Shown here: positions 16,353-24,406 of the stretch, piece after piece | Numbering within the stretch: the first letter of the stretch is position 1 | Layout: each line of letters opens with the position of its first letter | From: Candidatus Aegiribacteria sp. | GTDB taxonomy: Bacteria > Fermentibacterota > Fermentibacteria > Fermentibacterales > JCC-6 | Reading direction: 5' to 3' | DNA length: 57,257 nt | Assembly (NCBI GenBank): GCA_030620995.1 | Contig: JAUXIK010000012.1 | Location: 1 to 57,257, forward strand | Made by a program: the position numbers and the translations under genes | The notes under the pieces: generated by a model | The model's input: the letters and a program-made list of their open reading frames with translations, nothing else | Database searches by the model: none | What the model was told of the DNA's origin: nothing

Positions 16353-17945
16353 TTGACCGGTACAGTCAGAAAAGATGTACTCATACTTGGCGCCGGAATG
16401 GCGGGACTGACATGCGCGCTCGCTCTTCCTGAAGAGCTTGATATTCTTCTTGTGAGTAAGGTTCCAATTCCCACGGGAAGCACTTACCTTGCACAGGGTG
16501 GTCTTGCAGCGGCAATATCCGAAGATGACAGTTTTCAACTTCATCTGCGAGATACCATACTTGCTGGTGGAGGCCTCGTTGATGAAAAAGTAGCAATCAA
16601 TATTATCGAAAGCGGTCCGCGCCTGGTAAACCAGTTATCTGAATGGGGCGCTTTTCTTGAAGGAGCCTGCGGATCCGGTAAAGGAGGGATCGAAGGAGGA
16701 CACAGTGTCAGACGGGTACTTCATCACAAAGACAGAACGGGCAGATTGATCAGTGAAGTACTCTGTGACAGATGCAGAGAAAGAAAGAACATCTCAATAC
16801 TGCAACCAGCGTTTGCTGTTAATCTTCTTACTGCTTCCAGAGAGATGCCTGATCTGGTAGATAATGCGATAGACAGATGTCTCGGCGCTCATATCCTTCA
16901 CGACAGTAGAATTTCCACTGTGCTTGCCGGTGAAACCATTATAGCGACAGGAGGGGCTGGTAAAGTATACAGATACACTTCAAATCAGGATTCAGCCACA
17001 GGAGACGGCATAGCGATGGCATACAGAGCCGGGCTTCCAATAAGGAACATGGAATTTTACCAGTTTCACCCTACCTGCCTGTTTCATCCTGAAAAGAGAA
17101 ATTTTCTGATAACGGAAGCTCTAAGAGGTGAAGGTGCAAGGTTGCTTAACCTTGAAGGTCAAAGATTCATGGAAAACTACGATCCTCAGAGGATGGAACT
17201 TGCGCCGAGAGATGTCGTAGCACGAGCTATAGACTCAGAAATGAAACGGCTTGGAAATGATCATGTCCTGCTTGATGCCACCCACCTCGGTCGTGAAAAG
17301 CTGGAAGAATCATTTCCGGAAATAACTGAAGGTGTCACTTCAGTCGGTATAATTCCCTGGCTGGAACCAATACCTGTAGTTCCCGCAGCCCATTACTGTG
17401 TTGGCGGAATAGACGCGTCTGCTGATGGCAGTACCGCTATGAATGGCCTTAGAGCCATCGGAGAGGCCTCCTGTACCGGTTTTCATGGCGCCAACCGTCT
17501 TGGCAGCAACAGTCTGCTTGAAGCAGGTGTTATGGGATTAAAAGCTGCTGACTCTATTCCTGACACTGTATTGAATCCGGACATATTCTCTGCCAGAGAT
17601 TGGGCTTACGGAAGGGCTGAACCATTAAAGGAAAACGTGCTAGTCGATTATGCGTGGGCAGCCCTGAGAAACGTCATGTGGGATTATGTAAGTATAGTCA
17701 GGTCGGACAGAAAATTGCACAGAGCCCTGAGAATAATTGATGTTCTGGCAGACGAAATCGAGGATGATTACTGGTCTCTTCTTCCAACTGTGGAACTTCT
17801 TGAATTGAGGAATATCTGTACTGTCAGCAGGGCGATAGTCAGATCAGCATTGCGAAGGAGGGAAAGCCGGGGTCTTCATTATACTCTTGACTGTCCCGGA
17901 CAGATACAGCCGGCAAGAGACACTATTCTAAAGATACAGTTATGA
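16353..17945 (+). CDS. nadB: L-aspartate oxidase
   Basis: FAD enzyme that oxidises aspartate to iminoaspartate in de novo NAD synthesis. The 530-residue product has the FAD motif LILGAGMAGLTCALAL, the family segment GSTYLAQGGLAAAI, EGGHSVRRVLHHKDRTG, FYQFHPTCLF, the PAAHYCVGGIDASADG block and NRLGSNSLLEAGVMG. The C-terminal helical domain is present. I chose the TTG at 16353 because AGGATA lies 8 bases upstream and the FAD strand follows at once; an in-frame ATG farther up lies within lpxK. nadA and nadC are not in the window, so its place after lpxK looks like simple operon packing. Confidence 0.92.
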   Translation: MTGTVRKDVLILGAGMAGLTCALALPEELDILLVSKVPIPTGSTYLAQGGLAAAISEDDSFQLHLRDTILAGGGLVDEKVAINIIESGPRLVNQLSEWGAFLEGACGSGKGGIEGGHSVRRVLHHKDRTGRLISEVLCDRCRERKNISILQPAFAVNLLTASREMPDLVDNAIDRCLGAHILHDSRISTVLAGETIIATGGAGKVYRYTSNQDSATGDGIAMAYRAGLPIRNMEFYQFHPTCLFHPEKRNFLITEALRGEGARLLNLEGQRFMENYDPQRMELAPRDVVARAIDSEMKRLGNDHVLLDATHLGREKLEESFPEITEGVTSVGIIPWLEPIPVVPAAHYCVGGIDASADGSTAMNGLRAIGEASCTGFHGANRLGSNSLLEAGVMGLKAADSIPDTVLNPDIFSARDWAYGRAEPLKENVLVDYAWAALRNVMWDYVSIVRSDRKLHRALRIIDVLADEIEDDYWSLLPTVELLELRNICTVSRAIVRSALRRRESRGLHYTLDCPGQIQPARDTILKIQL

Positions 17946-18457
17946 AAAACCACTTTATTGCCTTCGTATTGCTTGTTTTGTTTGCTTTCACGGGATGTAG
18001 AACTATTCCTGTGTACCGTGGTGATGGAGTTCATTGTACAGGCGGCTCCTGGTCTGAAATATCATCCACCGGAAGTGGTCCAAGATCATCGATAGACAAT
18101 AAAATGCTGAATGAAATCGATTCATGGATTGGTACACCCTATCTGTATGGCGGCAACAGTAGATCCGGTGTAGACTGTTCTGCGTTCACCCAGTCGGTTT
18201 ACAGAGCTGTTGATATCGAGATACCCAGAACAGCCAGTCAGCAGGCTGCAGCATCAGAAAATGTTAATCCCTCGAAACTCAAGTTCGGCGATCTGCTGTT
18301 TTTCAATACATCAGGTTCCGGTATCTCACATGTAGGGATATTTATTGGAAACGGTTTTTTTGTTCACTCATCCAGCAGCAGGGGGGTTGTAAGGGAATCG
18401 CTCTCTAAAGAATATTACGCAAACAGGATTGTATCCGCGGGAAGGTTTATTGAATGA
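17942..18457 (+). CDS. NlpC/P60 cell-wall peptidase lipoprotein
   Basis: A 171-residue lipoprotein: signal peptide MKNHFIAFVLLVLFAFTGC with the lipobox Cys at residue 19, then a low-complexity linker and an NlpC/P60 domain from about residue 57. The catalytic Cys is in VDCSAFTQSVY, the first His in SHVGIFIGNG and the polar third residue in FVHSSSS. Such enzymes cut gamma-D-Glu-diaminopimelate stem-peptide bonds in the periplasm (Spr/MepS type). Overlaps both neighbours by 4 bases. Confidence 0.9.
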   Translation: MKNHFIAFVLLVLFAFTGCRTIPVYRGDGVHCTGGSWSEISSTGSGPRSSIDNKMLNEIDSWIGTPYLYGGNSRSGVDCSAFTQSVYRAVDIEIPRTASQQAAASENVNPSKLKFGDLLFFNTSGSGISHVGIFIGNGFFVHSSSSRGVVRESLSKEYYANRIVSAGRFIE

Positions 18458-18888
18458 TTATTCTGCTGTTCTTTTTTCTTTGTATTTCTCAGATTCAAAC
18501 CGAATTTACTTCTGTCAGAGGTTTCTCCGATCTTGATGATTTCGCCACGCCCGCAGGATTCGGTCTTCTTCTTGTACTGGGAGAAGACTCAATAGATAAT
18601 CAGGCCATGGCGGAACAGATTTTAAACTCGCTGGACAGTCTGCCCGAGTACGCTTCAGTCGATCTCTGGTGTATTGCGCCCGATGCACCGGGTTATGTGG
18701 AAATAGCTGATTTATCAGGATACTACAATGGATATCCGTCTACTGTAATCCTTGTCGGTCATTGTGGTTTCCTTGAACTCGATCCTCAGTATCTTATTTC
18801 TGAAATAGTCGACTCCTGGTTCACATGGGGAGACCCGGACAGCAGAATAACCGGTATATGTAACTTCTGCAGACGATGCAATCCTTGA
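18454..18888 (+). CDS. Small secreted protein with C-terminal CxxCxxC tail
   Basis: I do not recognise the family. The 144-residue product has a signal peptide (MIILLFFFLCISQIQT) and a compact alpha/beta body; GLLLVLGEDS, VDLWCIAPDAPG and YPSTVILVGHCGFLEL give the strand-helix pattern and the 'YPSTVIL' turn (position of the cis-proline) of a thioredoxin-like fold, but there is no CxxC at the usual N-terminal place. Instead the last residues are CNFCRRCNP. It overlaps the peptidase gene by 4 bases. A periplasmic redox or metal-handling role is possible but unproven. Confidence 0.6.
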   Translation: MIILLFFFLCISQIQTEFTSVRGFSDLDDFATPAGFGLLLVLGEDSIDNQAMAEQILNSLDSLPEYASVDLWCIAPDAPGYVEIADLSGYYNGYPSTVILVGHCGFLELDPQYLISEIVDSWFTWGDPDSRITGICNFCRRCNP

Positions 18889-18907
18889 AATCTTAGAGGA
18901 TATTGTG

Positions 18908-19651
18908 ATGGAATGGTTCGAGGAGGAGGACTTCTGGCGTGAGTTATACCCGTTCATGTTCCCTGATTCAAGAATGGAAAATGCTGAGGAGAACTCTGAT
19001 TCCATTATAGAGCTTACAGGAATTACAGAGGGAGATGTTCTTGATCTCTGCTGCGGTCCCGGACGCTTCTCAAACGCCATAGCAAGGCGTGGTTTCACCG
19101 TTACTGGTGTTGACTGTACGGAATACCTGCTTTCAATGGCACGAAGAAGAGCTTCTCTGGAAAACCTTTCGGTAGAGTGGGTTCTTGAGGACATGCGCAG
19201 TTTCATTCGACCTGATTCTTTTGATCTTACCCTCTGCATGTTCACATCCTTCGGTTACTTCGATAAACATGAGGACAATATGAAGGTACTCCACAACATC
19301 CGGAGATCCCTCAGAAAGGGTGGAAAATTCATCCTTGAAATTATGGGCAAAGAGGTTCTTGCATCGATCTTCAACTCCATATCAACCGATGAACTGGAGG
19401 ATGGAACTCTATTGGTCCAGAAGCACAGGATAGAAGACGGCTGGAGAAAAATCCACAATGAGTGGCTGATAATCGAAGATGACAGGGTAAAGAACAGATG
19501 GAAATTCTCCCACTGGGTGTACAGCGCTGCTGAAATGGAAGATATGCTTGAAACCGCCGGATTTTCAAAAATGCAGATCTACGGTAATATTCATGGTATA
19601 CCATACGATTCTGATGCTTCTCGTTTAGTTGTAATCGCTGCTGCCGAATGA
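18908..19651 (+). CDS. Class I SAM-dependent methyltransferase
   Basis: A 247-residue cytosolic methyltransferase of the Methyltransf_11/25 type. The SAM motif is VLDLCCGPGRFSNAIARRG, followed by the acidic strand VTGVDCTEYLL, the VEWVLEDMRSF motif and FDLTLCMFTSFGYF. A post-core beta region with WRKIHNEWLIIEDD is also seen in related small-molecule methylases. The substrate cannot be told. The ATG at 18908 lies 7 bases after AGAGGA; a GTG immediately before it is also possible. Confidence 0.85.
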   Translation: MEWFEEEDFWRELYPFMFPDSRMENAEENSDSIIELTGITEGDVLDLCCGPGRFSNAIARRGFTVTGVDCTEYLLSMARRRASLENLSVEWVLEDMRSFIRPDSFDLTLCMFTSFGYFDKHEDNMKVLHNIRRSLRKGGKFILEIMGKEVLASIFNSISTDELEDGTLLVQKHRIEDGWRKIHNEWLIIEDDRVKNRWKFSHWVYSAAEMEDMLETAGFSKMQIYGNIHGIPYDSDASRLVVIAAAE

Positions 19652-19676
19652 CTGCAGGAATGATATAGGGAGAGGA

Positions 19677-20072
19677 ATGAATAATAATATTACTCAGCTG
19701 ATTGAGGCTGCAAGAGATGTATGCGGAGACTTCTCATTGGCTGAGGATTTCTCTGCAGGCGGTGTAGGCGCTGCAATTCGGACAGTGAGTGGCAAAGTAT
19801 ATACCGGAATATGTATTGACCTTGCCTGTGGTCTCGGCTTTTGTGCAGAGGTCGCCGCAATTGCAGAGATGTTAAAGAATCGAGAAACACACATAACACA
19901 AATCGTTGCGGTCTCAGATTCTTGTATTCTACCGCCGTGCGGCCGCTGCAGGGAGACAATGGCACAGATTGATGTAAGGAATCTGGACGCAGAGATTATT
20001 CTGGACGCAACGAGAACTGTCAGTTTACGTCAGCTTCTTCCAGAACATTGGTTGTCGAAAAATCACCGATAA
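19677..20072 (+). CDS. Cytidine deaminase-like zinc enzyme
   Basis: A 131-residue protein of the homotetrameric cytidine deaminase type, which salvages (deoxy)cytidine to (deoxy)uridine. The zinc and catalytic motif is FCAEVAAIAEML (Cys ligand and catalytic Glu) and the second pair of ligands is in PPCGRCRETM. The N-terminal strand with GAAIRTVSGKVYTG and the conserved IDLACGLGFCAE spacing match the family, though close relatives such as blasticidin-S deaminase cannot be excluded. Last gene of the plus-strand run; a 283-base gap follows. Confidence 0.8.
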   Translation: MNNNITQLIEAARDVCGDFSLAEDFSAGGVGAAIRTVSGKVYTGICIDLACGLGFCAEVAAIAEMLKNRETHITQIVAVSDSCILPPCGRCRETMAQIDVRNLDAEIILDATRTVSLRQLLPEHWLSKNHR

Positions 20073-20238
20073 AGCGAATGAACCGGACGAAAACGTATTC
20101 AATACTTCTACAATTTGTCCGAAAAGTCGTATTTCTTAAAATATTGCAGCCGAATATCGGGCTTTTCACAAGAAAAGGATATTATCCGGAATGTCTGTAC
20201 AGGAGTGTTAATATTCGTATACTCTGTACCTTCAATTC

Positions 20239-20257
20239 CAGTATATTATGTATACTG
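20239..20257. promoter_or_regulatory. Perfect 7-5-7 inverted repeat, possible operator
   Basis: CAGTATA-TTATG-TATACTG, seven-base perfect arms around five bases, in the AT-rich 283-base gap upstream of the GT-C glycosyltransferase gene. The size suits binding by a dimeric repressor or a short RNA hairpin. No convincing promoter could be placed with confidence, and the rest of the gap shows nothing else. Confidence 0.35.
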
Positions 20258-20355
20258 TTTTAACAGCTCAAAACGGACAGATTTCCCGCAAAGGAATTCT
20301 TGAGACATGAAAATAGTCAGATGATCCTCTTGGAGTATTAAAGAATGGAATTTGA

Positions 20356-21537
20356 ATGACATTCAGAGGTATATCGAGGCATGTTCTAATAGTTCTGATT
20401 CTTATTCTGATTGCTGGAACTGCTGCAAGAGTTACGATTGCTATCACTTCAAGGGATAATTTTCTTTCTGAAGATTACAAGGGACTTCATGATATCAAGG
20501 CATGGGTGTATGCTGGCAATATGATTCTTGACGGTCGTAATCCATACAAGGAGTCATATATTCTTGATTTTGCTCCCGTATGGGCGTGGATTTGCGCTTT
20601 TCCTGTTGCTCTGGCGGGAAAATTGGGGCTTGACAGTTTTGGCGCCAGCGTCTTCATAAAGATCATTCTCACGATTACCGATATCACACTGCTGCTCTTT
20701 ATCATCGAGATATCTCTGAAAGTAGGCAAAAACCCGATATTGCCATCTGCGCTGTTTTTTCTGAATCCTGTATCACTGTTTATCACCGGCTATCTGGGTC
20801 AATTTGACAGTGTTTCAATGGTACCCGTATTTATCATAGCATACATGATGTCAAGGAGTTCAAAAACTGATTGGATTGATTCAAACGGCAAAGCCGTGAA
20901 GACCGGACTTCTTCTAGGAGCGTCTATCGCAGTTAAACATGCATCAGGACCGCTTATTCTGTTTATGTTCCGCATGTTCTCCGGTATGAAAAGATACATA
21001 CTTTCCATATCCATAGCTGTCTGTATATTTATTGTTGTATTTCTGCCATATATAGTTGACGGAGGTACGGAAAACATCTTGGATGACGTGTTCGGGCAAC
21101 AGCAGAGAATACACGAAACAGGATGGTTCATGATATTCAGTTCACTTGGAGTTAATCCCTCTGGATTTCTATTGAAGGTTCTCTGGTGTTTTGTTCTTCT
21201 TTTTACCGCTCTTATTGTGCGGAAGAGTGCTTGTTCAAATCTTGAAGTAATAGCTCTTTATTATGTTTCAATAGTACTATTTGTGCCTTCATTTGCTGCA
21301 CACTACCTGATTTACCCCATTCTTTTCGGGGTGCTTACCTACCCGGTTTTCACCTCTGCCTACACACTGACTGCTACAGTATTTCTTCTTAGCACAGAAA
21401 GGTTTTCAGGTTCACTGGCACTCATGAATACACCCATGCATACATTGCCGTTGTTTCTCGTTCTTGCTGCCTGGTGGATTAGTATAGTTCTCAGGGGTTG
21501 CCGGAAAACAGCGAAACAGATATCACAAGACCGATAA
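20356..21537 (+). CDS. Polytopic GT-C glycosyltransferase (GT87/PIG-M-like)
   Basis: A 393-residue membrane protein with about ten hydrophobic helices. An early lumenal/periplasmic loop carries acidic residues (SEDYKGLHDIKAW) followed by GRNPYKE, and FFLNPVSLFITGYLGQFDSV resembles the conserved GQFD region of polyprenyl-phosphate-dependent mannosyl- and glucosyltransferases. The acceptor and donor are unknown. It heads a group of glycan-related genes (sulfatase-like lipoprotein, FAD oxidoreductase, another GT-C enzyme). A ribosome site is not clear; the ATG at 20356 is the first in the frame. Confidence 0.75.
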   Translation: MTFRGISRHVLIVLILILIAGTAARVTIAITSRDNFLSEDYKGLHDIKAWVYAGNMILDGRNPYKESYILDFAPVWAWICAFPVALAGKLGLDSFGASVFIKIILTITDITLLLFIIEISLKVGKNPILPSALFFLNPVSLFITGYLGQFDSVSMVPVFIIAYMMSRSSKTDWIDSNGKAVKTGLLLGASIAVKHASGPLILFMFRMFSGMKRYILSISIAVCIFIVVFLPYIVDGGTENILDDVFGQQQRIHETGWFMIFSSLGVNPSGFLLKVLWCFVLLFTALIVRKSACSNLEVIALYYVSIVLFVPSFAAHYLIYPILFGVLTYPVFTSAYTLTATVFLLSTERFSGSLALMNTPMHTLPLFLVLAAWWISIVLRGCRKTAKQISQDR

Positions 21538-21552
21538 GGAGAGTCACTATAA

Positions 21553-22875
21553 ATGAAAACGGTAGTCATCTGCATAATTATTCTTTTGGTTGTTTCCATC
21601 GGTTGTAGAGAAAAATCATCGGAAGACAGGATAAATGTTCTTTTGATTCTCCTTGATACTGTTAGAGCGGATCACCTGCATTGTTATGGTTATCCAAGGG
21701 AGACCACGCCGACAATAGACAGCCTTGCGGGCATGGGTACAAGATGGATTCAAGTACAGGCCCAGAGTTCATGGACACTTCCAGCTATGACTTCAATATT
21801 CACCGGAACCACAGAGCGAACACACAGGGCAGGTTTACGTAACGGTAAGGCATTCGGTCTTTCTGAATATCTGGAAACCATGCCCGTCCTCCTCAAGGAT
21901 GCCGGATACACAACGGGCGCTTTTTTCAATGTTCCGGTTATGGCACCCTCTTATGGCTTTACCAGAGGCTTTGATTATTTTGACTGCCGGGGATGTTCTA
22001 TCGAGACCACAAAAGCCGAAGAAGTGGTTGATTCATTCATTAACTGGATGGATAACCGGAACCGGTCTAATGCTTCTCCATTCTTTGTTGCTCTGCATCT
22101 CTTCGACCCGCATTCTCCATACGATCCACCCGATCCTTTCAGAACCATGTGGACTGATCCGGACTACTCCGGCCCCGACTGGCCGCGATCCACAGCAGCC
22201 GAGTTGATCACCGGCTATAACAGTGGAGAGATTGATTCCACAGCACTGACTCATATGATCAATTCCTATGATGGCGAGATTGCATACACTGACAGCCAAC
22301 TGAGAAGAGTATTCAACTATCTTCATGAAAAGGGACACGCAGATAACACTCTAATAATCCTTGTTGCAGATCATGGTGAAGAATTTGGAGAACATGGTGG
22401 TGTTCTGCATGGTTTCCAGCTATACCAGGAAACAACAAGGGTTCCACTTATAATCACAGGTCCGGGCATTTCAATTGGATACATAGATCATAATGTGGTG
22501 GGACAGATAGATATACTACCTTCACTGCTTGAGTACCTTAAAATACCGGTACCGGAACAGGTCGAGGGAAGAAACATTATCGGTCTTAATGAAAACGCGG
22601 AGCCAGTCATGCTGCCGGCAAGTGGATTTATCACAACCAGGGACATAATCGTGACCAGACTGGGTTCCCGGAAGGTTTTCTGGAACTCTTCTGACGATAC
22701 TTCAGTAATGTACGATTTAACGGCGGACAGAGAAGAAAATAATCCTCTTCAGGCGGACAGTGAACTGGTTGAGGGGGCAAGATACTACTGGACAACCCCG
22801 GCCATGTTTGATCCTTTACCTGTTCCCGGACAGGAAATGTTCTCTGAAAAGCTGAAAGATTTGGGTTATCTGTAA
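21553..22875 (+). CDS. Sulfatase-superfamily lipoprotein without Cys/Ser sulfatase motif
   Basis: A 440-residue alkaline-phosphatase/sulfatase fold enzyme exported as a lipoprotein (MKTVVICIIILLVVSIGC). Metal sites are visible: the N-terminal Asp in LLDTVRADHL, the C-terminal DHGEEFGEHG and LHGF. At the nucleophile position the sequence is SSWTLPAM where true sulfatases have C/S-x-P-x-R; the residue that aligns with the nucleophile is Thr, as in phosphoglycerol or phosphoethanolamine transferases. A hydrolase or phosphotransferase acting on a surface glycan or lipid is therefore as likely as a sulfatase. The C terminus ends in KLKDLGYL, a helical tail seen on many such proteins and shared with the gene at 56528. 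Confidence 0.82.
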   Translation: MKTVVICIIILLVVSIGCREKSSEDRINVLLILLDTVRADHLHCYGYPRETTPTIDSLAGMGTRWIQVQAQSSWTLPAMTSIFTGTTERTHRAGLRNGKAFGLSEYLETMPVLLKDAGYTTGAFFNVPVMAPSYGFTRGFDYFDCRGCSIETTKAEEVVDSFINWMDNRNRSNASPFFVALHLFDPHSPYDPPDPFRTMWTDPDYSGPDWPRSTAAELITGYNSGEIDSTALTHMINSYDGEIAYTDSQLRRVFNYLHEKGHADNTLIILVADHGEEFGEHGGVLHGFQLYQETTRVPLIITGPGISIGYIDHNVVGQIDILPSLLEYLKIPVPEQVEGRNIIGLNENAEPVMLPASGFITTRDIIVTRLGSRKVFWNSSDDTSVMYDLTADREENNPLQADSELVEGARYYWTTPAMFDPLPVPGQEMFSEKLKDLGYL

Positions 22876-22883
22876 CATGAAAA

Positions 22884-22919
22884 CCCGGCGCTGCAATCCT
22901 GCCGCTTGCGCTTTCCGGG
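22884..22919 (+). terminator. Imperfect GC-rich hairpin after sulfatase-like gene
   Basis: CCCGG plus CGC pair with GCG plus CCGGG across an interior TTT bulge, nine bases after the sulfatase stop codon. There is no T run behind it, so it may be a weak or Rho-assisted end, or an RNA-stabilising hairpin. Confidence 0.3.
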
Positions 22920-22964
22920 ATCAGATAATTATCGTTTGAAGTATTTAATTAAGGAAAACCGGTG

Positions 22965-24368
22965 ATGAATAGAAGAACTGAAAAACCGGGAAAGGTAGCG
23001 GTTCTGGGAGCAGGCCTTTCAGGTTTGAGGGCAGCGGATGTTCTATCAGAAAAAGGTGTTGATGTCCTGATCATTGAGAAAGAGGCACGTCCTGGAGGTC
23101 TTGCTGATACATTTCAGCAGAATGGATTTCACTTTGATCTGGGGCCCCACCGTTTTCATACTGAGAATCCCCGGATACTCCAGTTTGTTAAAGAACTTCT
23201 GACGGGTGAACTTCTGGAGCTTCAGAGGCTGAGCAGAATTCGTCTTCTTGACCGCTATTTCAGATATCCCCTCTCCTTCGGTGATGTACTGAAAAATATG
23301 CCCCTTTACAGATCTGCTGGTTTTATCCTGAGCTATTTCACAGAACGGTTGAAAAGCCTTTTCGCTTCAGTGGAAGAACAATCTTTCAGAGGCTGGGTGA
23401 TAAGCAGGTTCGGGAAGAAGCTGTACGACCTCTATTTTGGTCCCTACACGGAGAAGCTCTGGGGGTGCTCTGCGGATGAACTCTCCGCTGACTGGGCAAG
23501 TCAGAGGATTACTGTGCCGAAACTTACAGATATGGTAAGGGCTACTATGTCGCGTCGGGAGAATTCAGCCAGAAGCCTTGTAAGCAAATTCCATTATCCA
23601 ATTGGCGGAATAGGGAGGATCTCCGATGCGCTTGCAGACAGGGTATCAGGCAGGGGGGCGGCTTTCATATACTCCTCCAGCCCTGATTCCATTCAACCAC
23701 TTCCAGAAGGGGGTTACAGCATATCTGTCAACGGGACCGATATCAAGGTTGATGGTATTGTAAGTACAATTCCAGTAACCGAATATGTTACAATGATGGG
23801 TAATACGCTGCCAGAGGAAATTCATCACTGTTCGGAAAGGCTTTATTACAGAGCCATAGTATTTATGGTGCTTAAGCTGAAAAATGTTATTATGGCTGAT
23901 GATCACTGGATATACATCCCTGAAGAAAAGTACCTCTTTAACAGGATCTCATTTCCCGGTAACTTCGATCCTGAAATATCCGGACACAATTCTCAGATTG
24001 TGTTCGAGTTTACATGCAGTAAGGGCGACGGGATCTGGTCGGGAGACCGTGATCTGCTGGAATCGGCAGTTGCTGGAGGTACTGAACTGGGGCTGTTCCA
24101 CCGGAATGATATTGCGGGAAGTATGCTTATAAGGAAAGCTCATGCTTACCCGATTTACTCATTGGACTATGCGGAAAACGTATCCGTTGTACTTGATGCC
24201 CTTGATAGCCTGGATTGTTCAGTTACCAGCGGCCGTCAGGGTCTGTTCAGATACAATAACATGGATCACTCCCTTGAAATGGGAGAATATGCAGCTCTGG
24301 AGCTTCTGGGTCATGGAAAAGTGAGGCAGAGGTTTGACTGGACCCGGGATACATGGGCGGACGGCTGA
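22965..24368 (+). CDS. FAD-dependent amine-oxidase-like oxidoreductase
   Basis: A 467-residue flavoprotein with the N-terminal dinucleotide motif VAVLGAGLSGLRAADVL, the acid ending IIEKEARPGG and the LGPHRFHTE motif seen in protoporphyrinogen-oxidase-like and UDP-galactopyranose-mutase-like enzymes encoded in polysaccharide clusters. HYPIGGIGRISDALADRV and the C-terminal RYNNMDHSLEMG are also typical. The GPYTEKLWG block belongs to this subgroup. A role in modifying a nucleotide sugar or polyprenyl product is inferred from context. Start: ATG 22965 preceded by AAGGAAAA, with a GTG three bases earlier. Confidence 0.78.
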   Translation: MNRRTEKPGKVAVLGAGLSGLRAADVLSEKGVDVLIIEKEARPGGLADTFQQNGFHFDLGPHRFHTENPRILQFVKELLTGELLELQRLSRIRLLDRYFRYPLSFGDVLKNMPLYRSAGFILSYFTERLKSLFASVEEQSFRGWVISRFGKKLYDLYFGPYTEKLWGCSADELSADWASQRITVPKLTDMVRATMSRRENSARSLVSKFHYPIGGIGRISDALADRVSGRGAAFIYSSSPDSIQPLPEGGYSISVNGTDIKVDGIVSTIPVTEYVTMMGNTLPEEIHHCSERLYYRAIVFMVLKLKNVIMADDHWIYIPEEKYLFNRISFPGNFDPEISGHNSQIVFEFTCSKGDGIWSGDRDLLESAVAGGTELGLFHRNDIAGSMLIRKAHAYPIYSLDYAENVSVVLDALDSLDCSVTSGRQGLFRYNNMDHSLEMGEYAALELLGHGKVRQRFDWTRDTWADG

Positions 24369-24406
24369 TCACATTACAGATATTTACTCCATGAGAACAG
24401 CAGGTT

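Noticed and set aside
20048..20263. 71-residue open frame overlapping the end of the cytidine deaminase gene
   Set aside because: No ribosome site, no recognisable motif and poor amino-acid composition.
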